DNA of 46,503 nucleotides from Bacteroides sp. (GTDB taxonomy: Bacteria; Bacteroidota; Bacteroidia; Bacteroidales; Bacteroidaceae): assembly GCA_019416685.1 (NCBI GenBank), contig DXWV01000088.1, positions 1 to 46,503 on the forward strand. Direction: 5' to 3'. Positions within the stretch are counted from its first letter, which is position 1; the number at the start of each line of letters is the position of its first letter. The position numbers and the translations under genes are program-made. Below are positions 1 through 7,473 of the stretch, in pieces. The notes under the pieces are model-generated. The model was not told where the DNA came from, ran no database searches, and saw nothing but the letters and a program-made list of their open reading frames with translations.

Positions 1-592
1 TACCAGGAAAGGAGATACAGCCATTTTTTATAGTGTACTTTATCGGATGCTTACTGTAATACGACTGAATTAATTCATTTTGTGTATCGGTGAAAAAGGA
101 GTTGAACTCATCTTAATGATGATGACTGAATAGTAGTCGGATTACTGGAAAGACGCTTGATTTGTTGCTGGAGAAAGGGGGATAGAGGGCAGAAAGAATC
201 AGAGGATATCCAATTTCTAATTCAGGGAATTCCAAATATTTAGGAAAGTCGTTATTGAAAGGAAAAGAAAATGATTTTTAAATGTGCAGGGAATAAACTC
301 CGAAATAGGACATTTGAAAAGTGGTTATTGTTTAGAACGTAACTTCTACATGAAGATACATGGAGACGCCATCAATACCATGTTTATAGCGGTGTTATTT
401 AACTTCAAAAGAAGCGAAAAGAAATTGTTTATCAATGATTTTATGAAAATATTCTGTCACAATATCGTTCTATGTAACGATTTATTTTTGTGATAGATAT
501 TAAATTGAATCCGGAAAAATGAAGGTTATGGGAAATCGAGAAATTGTCGTAATAAAAAGTGCCTTTTTCTGGCATATCTTCAATAAAACTGT
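1..592. other. Leading stretch without a recognisable gene
   Basis: I see no convincing gene, RNA or repeat here. A 69-codon open frame at 284-493 lacks a clear ribosome site, has no recognisable domain and has unremarkable composition, so I do not call it. The stretch probably holds the end of an upstream intergenic region or decayed sequence. Confidence 0.5.
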
Positions 593-600
593 TAATTTTG
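593..600 (+). promoter_or_regulatory. -7 promoter box, possibly giving a leaderless mRNA
   Basis: TAATTTTG fits the Bacteroides -7 consensus TAnnTTTG exactly. It ends only five bases before the ATG at 606, so transcription would begin at or within a few bases of the start codon. No clear -33 TTG was found at the usual spacing. Confidence 0.5.
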
Positions 601-605
601 CACTC

Positions 606-1706
606 ATGATTGAATTGTCACAGCATATAGAAGTATTATTATTGGAGAATGATTGTGTAATTGTTCCCGGATTAGGAGGCTTTGTTGCTCATTATACGCC
701 TGCGATACAAGTAGAAGAGAACGTGTTCCTCCCTCCTACCCGTACCATTGGTTTTAATCCGCAATTAAAGCTGAATGATGGGTTGTTGGTACAATCTTAT
801 ATGGCTGTATATGATACGAACTTCTCAGATGCCTCCAAGATAGTAGAAGATGAGGTTTCAGAATTGATCATTATGCTACATAAAGAAGGTAAGGTTGATT
901 TGGATAATGTTGGAGAAATCAGATATACGATCCATGACACTTATGAGTTCATTCCTTATGATAATAAAATTACTACACCTTATTTATATGGGCTTGATTC
1001 TTTCGAAATGAAGGAACTGGCCGTTTTACATCAGGAAAAAGAAAAGGTATTGGTTCCTGTTATTCAGGAAAGAAAGAAGTCATATGAGATCAAGATCAAT
1101 CGTGGGATGGTGCGTAGTGCAGTGGCTATAGTGGCTGCGGTAGTACTATTCTTCTTCCTTTCCACTCCGGTTGAAAATACGTATGTAGAAAAAGATAATT
1201 ACGCTCAATTATTGCCGATTGATCTGTTTGAAAAAATAGAGGGAAAATCTATTGCGATGACTCCCGTTGTGATGAATAAGGATGTGAAGCAGTCGGTAAA
1301 GACAGTGTCTGGTACTTCTAAAAAAACGGGGAAAAAGGTGACAAAGCCTGTTGCGGTACGAGAGGTGAAAGTAACTCAACCTGTTGCGGAAGAGGTATAT
1401 AAAAAGTCTGCTGCTGTACAATCAAATGAATCTCAATCGATTCCGTCCTCTAAAGCTGTTGTAAAATCAAAGCAGACAGAAGGTAATTTTCATATAATTG
1501 TTGCCGGAGGTATTGGTGTAAAAGATGCAGAGGTAATGGCTCAACGATTGAAAGCCGAAGGATTTACAGGAGCGAAAGTTTTAAATAATGATGGTAAGAT
1601 CCGTGTAAGTATAATGTCGTGTACAACTCGTGAAGAGGGTACAAAACAGCTTTTGAAGTTAAGAGAGAATGACAGCTATAAAACAGCTTGGTTGCTGGTT
1701 AAGTAA
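606..1706 (+). CDS. HU-fold/SPOR domain single-pass membrane protein
   Basis: The 366-residue product has three parts. Residues 1 to about 110 (starting MIELSQHIEVLLLENDCVIV) look like the prokaryotic HU domain related to CCDC81, with the conserved VPGLGGFVAHY stretch. One membrane helix follows at about residues 165-182 (SAVAIVAAVVLFFFLS). A low-complexity Lys/Val/Ser linker then leads to a C-terminal SPOR domain from about residue 295. SPOR domains bind glycan strands stripped of stem peptides at division septa, so the protein probably joins a cytoplasmic HU-like domain to septal peptidoglycan. An upstream ATG at 519 would add 29 residues unlike the family. I chose 606 because the HU domain and the promoter box both point there. 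The zinc-ribbon/FHA gene follows after 27 bases, probably in one operon. The exact role is unknown. Confidence 0.8.
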   Translation: MIELSQHIEVLLLENDCVIVPGLGGFVAHYTPAIQVEENVFLPPTRTIGFNPQLKLNDGLLVQSYMAVYDTNFSDASKIVEDEVSELIIMLHKEGKVDLDNVGEIRYTIHDTYEFIPYDNKITTPYLYGLDSFEMKELAVLHQEKEKVLVPVIQERKKSYEIKINRGMVRSAVAIVAAVVLFFFLSTPVENTYVEKDNYAQLLPIDLFEKIEGKSIAMTPVVMNKDVKQSVKTVSGTSKKTGKKVTKPVAVREVKVTQPVAEEVYKKSAAVQSNESQSIPSSKAVVKSKQTEGNFHIIVAGGIGVKDAEVMAQRLKAEGFTGAKVLNNDGKIRVSIMSCTTREEGTKQLLKLRENDSYKTAWLLVK

Positions 1707-1733
1707 TACAAATCCCCCCCTATCCTTTAATAT

Positions 1734-2261
1734 ATGAAACGAGTTCGTTGTCCTAAGTGTGAGAATTATCTTTCTTTTGATGAAACTAAGTATACAGAAG
1801 GGCAATCTTTAGTATTTGTCTGTGAACACTGCGGTAAGCAGTTTAGTATTCGTTTGGGAAAGAGTAAAGTGAGAGAGACTCAAAAAGAAGAAATACTTGA
1901 TGAAGAAGCTCATAAAAATGAATTCGGGTGCATTGTTGTTATTGAAAACGTATTTGGTTTCAAACAAGTAATACCTTTACAGGAAGGGGATAATGTTATT
2001 GGACGCCGTTGTGTGGGCACAATGATAAACACTCCTATCGAGACTGGTGATATGAGTATGGATCGTCGGCATTGTATTATTAATGTGAAACGGAATAAGC
2101 AAGGGGAACTGGTTTATACACTTCGGGATGCTCCCAGTCTGACAGGTACTTTTCTGATGAATGAAATTTTAAAAGACAAAGATCGTATTCGGATAGAAAA
2201 TGGTGCTATTGTAACTATTGGTGCTACTACTTTTATACTTCGGACTGCAGAGTCAGAATAA
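1734..2261 (+). CDS. Zinc-ribbon and FHA domain protein
   Basis: This 175-residue protein begins with a small zinc ribbon: CPKC at residues 6-9 and CEHC at about 30-33. A Lys/Glu-rich linker follows. The second half (about 65-175) looks like a forkhead-associated domain, with GDNVIGRR (the usual G-R signature), MSMDRRHCII (the S-x-x-H region) and a closing TFLMNE/IRIENGAIVTIG segment. FHA domains bind phosphothreonine peptides, so this is probably a cytoplasmic adaptor in Ser/Thr phosphorylation signalling. No kinase gene is nearby. It lies 27 bp behind the HU/SPOR gene and is probably co-transcribed with it. Domain assignment is firm; partner and function are unknown. Confidence 0.8.
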   Translation: MKRVRCPKCENYLSFDETKYTEGQSLVFVCEHCGKQFSIRLGKSKVRETQKEEILDEEAHKNEFGCIVVIENVFGFKQVIPLQEGDNVIGRRCVGTMINTPIETGDMSMDRRHCIINVKRNKQGELVYTLRDAPSLTGTFLMNEILKDKDRIRIENGAIVTIGATTFILRTAESE

Positions 2262-2360
2262 GTACGTTTTATGACAAGTAAATTTCATTTGAGAAGCGAT
2301 TTATATGCTAAATCGCTGATAATATTAACAGATAAGAAATAATACTATTTCTCTGATATA

Positions 2361-2397
2361 AAAGTACGTACTCTTACATGTCAATAGTACGTACTTT
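2361..2397. repeat. Inverted repeat with AAAGTACGTACT arms
   Basis: AAAGTACGTACT at 2361-2372 is followed 13 bases later by its exact complement at 2386-2397. Each arm contains the self-complementary core AGTACGTACT. The same 12-mer recurs as a 14-bp palindrome at 36707-36720. It could be a protein site or a small mobile repeat. Confidence 0.6.
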
Positions 2398-2405
2398 AGG
2401 GGTAT

Positions 2406-2450
2406 AAAATAACGTATTTAACGCATTGTTAAGTACGTTATTTTGTTTTG
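2406..2450 (+). terminator. Probable terminator after the FHA gene
   Basis: Two 17-base arms (2406-2422 and 2428-2444) pair with one mismatch around a GCATT loop. The second arm ends in TTTT and is followed by GTTTTG. It lies about 145 bp after the FHA gene stop. Confidence 0.55.
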
Positions 2451-2466
2451 GAATAAAAGTATGTTC

Positions 2467-2491
2467 GAACAAACTCATCTTCAGTTTGTTC
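2467..2491. promoter_or_regulatory. Perfect 9-bp inverted repeat before a small membrane-protein gene
   Basis: GAACAAACT at 2467-2475 and AGTTTGTTC at 2483-2491 are exact complements with a 7-base spacer, 36 bp before the next ATG. It may be an operator or a leader hairpin. Confidence 0.45.
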
Positions 2492-2527
2492 TTTGAGCAT
2501 ATAAAAATTCACTAAACTCTAACGAAA

Positions 2528-2674
2528 ATGAAAGAGAAAAACAGAACATGGATTATTGTAGCCATTATTATAGCTGTATTATTGTTGGGCTATTGGGTTT
2601 TATCATCTCCCAGGGTGGAGAAAGATGTAAACCAACAGTCAAAAGAGGTTATTGAAGATCTTACTATTGACTAA
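2528..2674 (+). CDS. 48-residue single-span membrane peptide
   Basis: ATG at 2528 opens a 48-codon frame. It has a short charged start (MKEKNRTW), one strongly hydrophobic helix at about residues 8-26 (IIVAIIIAVLLLGYWVL), and a polar, acidic tail ending in EDLTID. The charge distribution predicts a cytoplasmic N-terminus and an outside tail. I recognise no family. The frame stands alone between a perfect inverted repeat upstream and a palindromic element whose first base overlaps the TAA. It could be a small regulator of an envelope enzyme, or a fragment. The helix and clean charge distribution make translation likely. Confidence 0.55.
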   Translation: MKEKNRTWIIVAIIIAVLLLGYWVLSSPRVEKDVNQQSKEVIEDLTID

Positions 2675-2846
2675 GAGCCTATTTAAATTTTCCTCAAAAG
2701 TATTTCTTCAGCTTCTTTTGAGTTTATTTTCGGTCTGTTTCCCCGTTTTTATTCGTCACATAGCCCGCTATGCTCCTCATAAAAACAGAAAAACATCCTC
2801 AAAAATAACTCTCAAAAGAATGCTGAGCAAAATTTAAACAGGCTCT
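2674..2846. mobile_element. 173-bp palindromic (MITE-like) element
   Basis: The element is an imperfect palindrome over nearly its full length. The outer 18 bases (from AGAGCCTATTTAAATTTT) match the complement of the right end at 17 of 18 positions, and the centre is CATAGC-CC-GCTATG. Inner arms also pair, for example CTTTTGAG with CTCAAAAG. An open frame running across it has no independent support. No transposase is nearby, so it would be moved in trans or be a fixed repeat. As RNA it would form one long hairpin at the stop of the 48-residue gene. Confidence 0.7.
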
Positions 2847-2864
2847 AATTCTTTGTATGACTAA

Positions 2865-2904
2865 AAATAGAAAAGAGCGGCTTTCATAAAATGGGAGTCG
2901 CTCT
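2865..2904 (-). terminator. Terminator after uxaB
   Basis: On the minus strand AGAGCGACT pairs with AGCCGCTCT (one wobble) around a 13-base loop and is followed by TTTCTATTTTT. It starts about 25 bases past the uxaB stop. Confidence 0.7.
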
Positions 2905-2927
2905 TTCCTGTTCTTCTGATCTCTTAT

Positions 2928-4367
2928 TTAGAGAATGCTTTTCACTGTTTCCAGCATACCTTTTTCCTGGATAGAATCAAGGTTGGCTTTTACCGCTTCG
3001 GCCAGTCCTGGGATATTATTCAGATTTTCACCCCAAATAAACTCAGCACCAAGTACACCTTCTGCTACTTTCTGAGTACAACCGGTTGCCCACAGCTCTT
3101 TCAACAGATTCATGATTTCCGGAGCATCGTTTGGTATAATTTCGGCGCCATCAGCACGAACACCACCTTTATAATAGGTAATGATAGCAGCCAAACCTAA
3201 TACCAAGCCTTTGGGCAATTCTCCTTTACGTTCTAAATAAGTTTTCAATCCCGGCAGGTCACGAGTCTGATATTTCGGGAATGAATTCAGCATGATACTT
3301 GTTACAGCATGGTCTACAAACGGATTATCGAAGCGCTCCAATACATCATGAGCAAATTTTTCCAGCTCATCTTTGGGTAAGTTAAGTGTCTCCATCAACT
3401 CATCAAACATTACTTTGTGGATATATTTGCCAACAACCTCGTGCTCACAGGCTTCACGAACAATGTTTACTCCTGACAGATAGGCTACCGGAGAAAGGAC
3501 GGTGTGCGGACCATTCAATAAAGTTACTTTACGTTCGTGGTATGGAGCCTCAGATGGAACAAACAATACATTCAGGCCAGCTTTGTCAGCAGGGAATTCT
3601 TTCGCTATCTTTTGTGGGGCTTCGATTACCCAAAGATGGAATATTTCGGCCTGAACAACCAGATTATCATCGTATTGTAGCTTTTCCTTGATAGCAGCAA
3701 TGTCTTTACGGGGGAATCCGGGTACAATGCGGTCTACCAATGTGGCATATACACCACAGGATTCTTCAAACCATGTTTTGAATTCTTCACCCAGGTTCCA
3801 TAACTCGATGTATTGATAGATTGTTTCTTTTAGTTTGTGGCCATTAAGAAAGATAAGTTCGCATGGGAAAATGATTAATCCTTTACTCTTATCTCCATTA
3901 AATGTTTTGAAACGATGATATAACAATTGAGTCAGCTTGCCCGGATAAGAAGCTGCAGGTGCATCATCCAGTTTACAAGACGGATCGAAAGCGATACCGG
4001 CTTCAGTAGTATTGGAAATAACAAAGCGCATCTCCGGTTGTTCCGCCAACTTCATGAACTCTGCATTTTGTGTATAGGGGTTCAATGCGCGGCTGATAAC
4101 GTCAATCATTGTAAGACTATTAACAGCTTCGCCTTTGTCCAGTCCCTGGAGGTTTACATGATAGAGATCATCTTGCGCATTCAGCATGTCCACCATACCT
4201 TTGTCGATAGGTTGAACAACGACTACGCTACTATTGAAATCGGCTTTCTCGTTCATATTATAGATTATCCAATCTACAAATGCACGTAAAAAGTTTCCTT
4301 CACCAAATTGGATGATACGCTCCGGGCGTTGTACTTTAAGAGCTGTCTCTTTGTTTAATGCTTTCAT
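2928..4367 (-). CDS. uxaB: Tagaturonate reductase (altronate oxidoreductase)
   Basis: This cytoplasmic NAD-dependent enzyme reduces D-tagaturonate to D-altronate in galacturonate breakdown. In Bacteroides it may also serve the glucuronate branch. The 479-residue product belongs to the polyol-specific long-chain dehydrogenase family. It has an N-terminal Rossmann region (RIIQFGEGNFLRAFVDWI), the VVVQPIDKG strand, and the family catalytic signature K-x4-N-x2-H in KVTLLNGPHTVLSPVAYLSG near residues 280-300. Length fits E. coli UxaB. I start at the ATG at 4367; a TTG nine bases upstream in frame is less likely. The LacI-type regulator lies 27 bp upstream on the same strand, so both probably share the promoter facing uxaC. 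Mannonate-type relatives (UxuB) look similar, but the beginning and overall pattern favour UxaB. Confidence 0.88.
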   Translation of the reverse strand: MKALNKETALKVQRPERIIQFGEGNFLRAFVDWIIYNMNEKADFNSSVVVVQPIDKGMVDMLNAQDDLYHVNLQGLDKGEAVNSLTMIDVISRALNPYTQNAEFMKLAEQPEMRFVISNTTEAGIAFDPSCKLDDAPAASYPGKLTQLLYHRFKTFNGDKSKGLIIFPCELIFLNGHKLKETIYQYIELWNLGEEFKTWFEESCGVYATLVDRIVPGFPRKDIAAIKEKLQYDDNLVVQAEIFHLWVIEAPQKIAKEFPADKAGLNVLFVPSEAPYHERKVTLLNGPHTVLSPVAYLSGVNIVREACEHEVVGKYIHKVMFDELMETLNLPKDELEKFAHDVLERFDNPFVDHAVTSIMLNSFPKYQTRDLPGLKTYLERKGELPKGLVLGLAAIITYYKGGVRADGAEIIPNDAPEIMNLLKELWATGCTQKVAEGVLGAEFIWGENLNNIPGLAEAVKANLDSIQEKGMLETVKSIL

Positions 4368-4394
4368 GTTAATCAAAATTATAAAATTAATATG

Positions 4395-5456
4395 TTATTC
4401 AAATTCGAAATAAAAATCAATATTCTCTTTTATCAGAATATCAATCGGCATATATTTCAGCGGTTCAACAGATTTTTTGAAGACGATATTGTCGCATAAT
4501 GTTTTTACACCACAATAGCCTTGGAGTCCGGGACGTTGGCCTATGAGATAGGTTACTTCTCCTGATTTCAGCAATTCGGTATTGTTTCTTAGAAGGTCAT
4601 ATCCTATCAGGCCAGTCATGTTCTGTCCCTTTTCCCGTAAGTAGTGCCCCACCTGGTAAACACGAGAGTTGAATACCGCCCCCAATGTTGCTTTTGGATG
4701 TTTCCGGAAAAAATCACTTAATATTTCATTATTCTTTTCCGGATTATTCTTATTCAATATGACTTCGTGAATCGCAATGGTTTTATATTCTTCGGAAATA
4801 TATTTCATAAATCCTTCAAGACGGCGTTTCATCTGTATTTCAGCCGGATTATCTTTGTTATTACTTAAAAACAAGACTAATTCTTGCCCTTGCTGATAAT
4901 TACGCATCAGGATTTTAGCAGCAATATATCCGCTCTTATAGGAATCCTGTCCGATGTATTTCAGAGCTTTAGCTTCTTCGATATCAAAATCAATAAATGC
5001 AAACGGAATATTTTTATCTTTTAAATATGCAAGCATTGAAAGAGTGTCTTCCCGAAAATTAGGAGCCAAAAGCAATGCATCTGTGTTGCTTTTCTCTATT
5101 TTCTGACATGCATCCTGATAAGATTTTCGGTCTCCATGTTTGTAATGCAAGTAATCTACACTAACGTTAAACGGACGTAACTCTTGCCGGGCACGCTCAA
5201 TACCGATTGCCACAGAATGCCAGTAATCATGTTCTACATAATAGGGTATCATGCATGTAATGGTGTACTTTTTCTTGGCAGCCAGGCCGATAGCAAATAC
5301 ATTGGGCTGATAATTGATCTCATCGAGCACCTTCTGGACTTTTTCTTTGCTTTTCTGAGATACGTCACCCCGATTATGAAGTACCCGGTCTACCGTTCCG
5401 GCAGAAACTCCTGCCATCTGGGCTATATCTTTTATGGTGTAGTTCTGGTCTTCCAT
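4395..5456 (-). CDS. LacI-family regulator of hexuronate genes
   Basis: The 353-residue protein has the LacI N-terminal helix-turn-helix (IKDIAQMAGVSAGTVDRVLH, residues 8-27), a hinge helix (YQPNVFAIGLAAKK), and a periplasmic-binding-like sensor domain from about residue 63 (TITCMIPYYVEHDYWHSVAI). SAGTVDRV in the recognition helix, with Asp where LacI proteins usually have Ser, is a variant common in Bacteroides sugar regulators. It lies upstream of uxaB on one strand and divergent from uxaC, so it most likely senses a hexuronate or pathway intermediate and controls both sides. The ligand cannot be read from sequence. The ATG at 5456 fits the start of the HTH. Confidence 0.85.
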   Translation of the reverse strand: MEDQNYTIKDIAQMAGVSAGTVDRVLHNRGDVSQKSKEKVQKVLDEINYQPNVFAIGLAAKKKYTITCMIPYYVEHDYWHSVAIGIERARQELRPFNVSVDYLHYKHGDRKSYQDACQKIEKSNTDALLLAPNFREDTLSMLAYLKDKNIPFAFIDFDIEEAKALKYIGQDSYKSGYIAAKILMRNYQQGQELVLFLSNNKDNPAEIQMKRRLEGFMKYISEEYKTIAIHEVILNKNNPEKNNEILSDFFRKHPKATLGAVFNSRVYQVGHYLREKGQNMTGLIGYDLLRNNTELLKSGEVTYLIGQRPGLQGYCGVKTLCDNIVFKKSVEPLKYMPIDILIKENIDFYFEFE

Positions 5457-5490
5457 AGCTTTAAAACTTAAATATTATAAATATTCGCTG

Positions 5491-5519
5491 CAAATATACG
5501 AATTATTTTGTTCCTACAA
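5491..5519 (-). promoter_or_regulatory. Promoter of the LacI regulator-uxaB unit
   Basis: On the minus strand TATATTTG (5491-5498) matches the -7 box, and a TTG sits 18 bases further upstream (5517-5519) in the -33 position. It lies 35-60 bp before the regulator ATG. Confidence 0.6.
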
Positions 5520-5540
5520 GTAATTTTTCTACTTTTGTGT

Positions 5541-5589
5541 TCGATAACGGTTAATAAAACTAAAACGATAATCAGGCCTATTAGCTTTA
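5541..5589 (+). promoter_or_regulatory. Candidate uxaC control region
   Basis: CGATAA occurs at 5542-5547 and again at 5566-5571. The first is part of the short palindrome TAAC-G-GTTA. A near-consensus -7 box TAGCTTTA lies at 5582-5589. These could be the LacI-type operator and the uxaC promoter, but both are weak calls. Confidence 0.3.
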
Positions 5590-5653
5590 CAATCAATACT
5601 ATATAGGTTACGATATAAAAAGTAATTATTTTATATACTTAAAACACAGTAGA

Positions 5654-7060
5654 ATGAAAAACTTTATGGATGAGAACTTCCTGTTGCAGACAGAAACAGC
5701 ACAGAAGTTGTATCACGAACATGCGGCAAAGATGCCCATTATTGATTACCACTGTCACTTAATTCCTCAAATGGTTGCTGATGATTATCAGTTTAAATCA
5801 TTGACAGAAATCTGGTTGGGTGGCGACCATTACAAGTGGCGTGCAATGCGTACTAACGGTGTAGATGAGCGTTATTGTACCGGTAAGGATACTACAGATT
5901 GGGAGAAATTTGAGAAGTGGGCTGAAACCGTACCTTATACTTTCCGCAATCCGTTGTATCATTGGACGCATCTGGAACTGAAGACTGCGTTTGGTATTGA
6001 TAAAATTCTGAGTCCGAAGACTGCCCGTGAGATCTATGATGAATGTAATGAAAAGCTGGCTTTACCCGAATATTCGGCTCGTGGTATGATGCGTCGTTAT
6101 CGTGTAGAAGTGGTTTGTACTACTGATGATCCTATTGATTCGCTGGAATATCACATCAAAACACGTGAGAGTGGATTTGAAATAAAAATGCTTCCTACAT
6201 GGCGTCCGGATAAAGCGATGGCTGTAGAAGTTCCTGCAGACTTCCGTTCATATATGGAAAAACTTTCCGAAGTGAGTGGCGTTACCATCTCTACATATGA
6301 TGATATGATTGCTGCTTTGCGCAAACGTCATGACTTCTTTGCTGAACAAGGCTGCAAACTGTCAGATCATGGTATTGAAGAGTTTTATGCCGAAGATTAT
6401 ACAGATGCGGAAATCAAAGCTATATTTAATAAGGTGTATGGCGGAGCGGAATTGACGAAGGAAGAGATTCTGAAGTTTAAATCGGCTATGCTGATAGTAT
6501 TTGGGGAAATGGATTGGGAAAAAGGCTGGACTCAGCAATTCCATTATGGTGCTATCCGTAACAATAACAGTAAGATGTTTAAGCTTCTGGGGCCTGACAC
6601 CGGTTTTGATTCAATCGGTGAATTTACTACGGCAAAAGCTATGTCTAAATTCCTTGACCGCTTAAACTCTAAGGGTAAATTGACAAAAACAATCCTTTAT
6701 AACCTCAATCCTTGTGCAAACGAAGTGATTGCCACGATGCTTGGCAACTTCCAGGATGGTACTGTTGCAGGAAAAATACAGTTTGGTTCAGGCTGGTGGT
6801 TCCTCGATCAGAAAGATGGTATGGAAAAGCAGATGAATGCTCTTTCTGTATTAGGATTACTGAGTCGTTTCGTAGGTATGTTGACCGATTCCCGTTCCTT
6901 CCTCTCCTACCCGCGTCATGAATATTTCCGTCGTACGTTATGTAACCTAGTAGGGCGTGATGTAGAAAATGGTGAAATTCCGGTATCAGAGATGGATCGT
7001 GTAAACCAAATGATTGAAGATATCAGTTATAATAATGCCAAAAACTTCTTTCAGTTTTAA
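5654..7060 (+). CDS. uxaC: Glucuronate isomerase
   Basis: UxaC converts D-glucuronate to D-fructuronate and D-galacturonate to D-tagaturonate, the first committed step of hexuronate use. The 468-residue length matches the family. Visible signatures are the metal-binding HCH in DYHCHLIPQMVADD (residues 30-43), the CTTDDPIDSLEYH segment near 156-168, and FLDRLNSKGKLTKTILYNLNP and FGSGWWFLDQKDGMEKQ in the C-terminal half. These make it a member of the amidohydrolase superfamily uronate isomerases. The gene is divergent from the LacI regulator and uxaB, which act on the same route. A terminator follows directly. Uronate uptake and aldolase genes are not in this window. Confidence 0.95.
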   Translation: MKNFMDENFLLQTETAQKLYHEHAAKMPIIDYHCHLIPQMVADDYQFKSLTEIWLGGDHYKWRAMRTNGVDERYCTGKDTTDWEKFEKWAETVPYTFRNPLYHWTHLELKTAFGIDKILSPKTAREIYDECNEKLALPEYSARGMMRRYRVEVVCTTDDPIDSLEYHIKTRESGFEIKMLPTWRPDKAMAVEVPADFRSYMEKLSEVSGVTISTYDDMIAALRKRHDFFAEQGCKLSDHGIEEFYAEDYTDAEIKAIFNKVYGGAELTKEEILKFKSAMLIVFGEMDWEKGWTQQFHYGAIRNNNSKMFKLLGPDTGFDSIGEFTTAKAMSKFLDRLNSKGKLTKTILYNLNPCANEVIATMLGNFQDGTVAGKIQFGSGWWFLDQKDGMEKQMNALSVLGLLSRFVGMLTDSRSFLSYPRHEYFRRTLCNLVGRDVENGEIPVSEMDRVNQMIEDISYNNAKNFFQF

Positions 7061-7090
7061 TCAGACAAAAATCCGATAAGAAAACAGAAT

Positions 7091-7127
7091 ACCGGCAGGA
7101 GCTAATCATGTTCCTGTCGGTTTTTTT
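7091..7127 (+). terminator. Terminator after uxaC
   Basis: ACCGGCAGGA and TCCTGTCGGT pair (one wobble) around an 11-base loop, followed by seven T. Confidence 0.85.
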
Positions 7128-7160
7128 ATATGAAACCATTGTCATTTCTATTTTATTCAT

Positions 7161-7168
7161 TAACTTTG
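7161..7168 (+). promoter_or_regulatory. -7 box of the wza-wzc transcript
   Basis: TAACTTTG is a perfect -7 box. It would start a transcript near 7174, giving an untranslated leader of about 300 nt before the ATG at 7474. Confidence 0.65.
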
Positions 7169-7245
7169 CAGTCTGTTTAGAAACTTTATATAAAGGACCT
7201 AAATAATTACATATTAATTAGTTAGAAGCGTTTACGATATTATTC

Positions 7246-7460
7246 TTGTCAAGGAAATCGCCAATTTCAAAAGAGACACTGGAATAATAAGCAACAAAAC
7301 GCTCATGCTCGCTGTATATCTACGAATGTATAGTTGGGCGTGGGCTGTTGCTTCATTATTTGTGTTTCGGGTGTTTGGCGATACCTCTTGACAGATAATG
7401 GCAACAGTTCCCACGCTTTCTATATATAATTAGAATAGCTGGTGCGGGAACCACCGGCTA
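7246..7460 (+). ncRNA. Structured 5' leader RNA with competing pairings upstream of wza
   Basis: Four stacked helices form one long arm: 7247-7253 with 7387-7393 (7 bp), 7257-7264 with 7375-7382 (8 bp), 7273-7279 with 7362-7368 (7 bp, one wobble), and 7283-7296 with 7346-7360 (14 bp, one bulge). A second pairing excludes the last helix: GCGTGGGCTGTTGC (7338-7351) is complementary to 7401-7416 apart from a two-base bulge. A third hairpin, 7436-7444 with 7452-7460 (9 bp), sits 14 bases before the start codon. Its loop GGGAAC (7446-7451) is complementary to GTTCCC (7407-7412) inside the second pairing. No U-tract terminator is evident. This layout suggests a switch acting on translation or antitermination. 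I do not recognise a known RNA family. Confidence 0.6.
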
Positions 7461-7473
7461 CGAACAAACAGTA

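Noticed and set aside
284..493. 69-codon open frame in the first 500 bases
   Set aside because: No domain, no ribosome site and no context; likely chance.
519..605. N-terminal extension of the HU/SPOR gene
   Set aside because: The 29 residues do not resemble the domain start, and a perfect promoter box lies inside the stretch.
2652..2837. 61-codon frame
   Set aside because: It lies almost wholly inside the palindromic element and reflects its sequence, not a conserved protein.
7247..7393. Invertible promoter of the capsule type
   Set aside because: The arms are interrupted by mismatched internal loops, and the only -7 box lies outside them; an RNA structure explains the pattern better.
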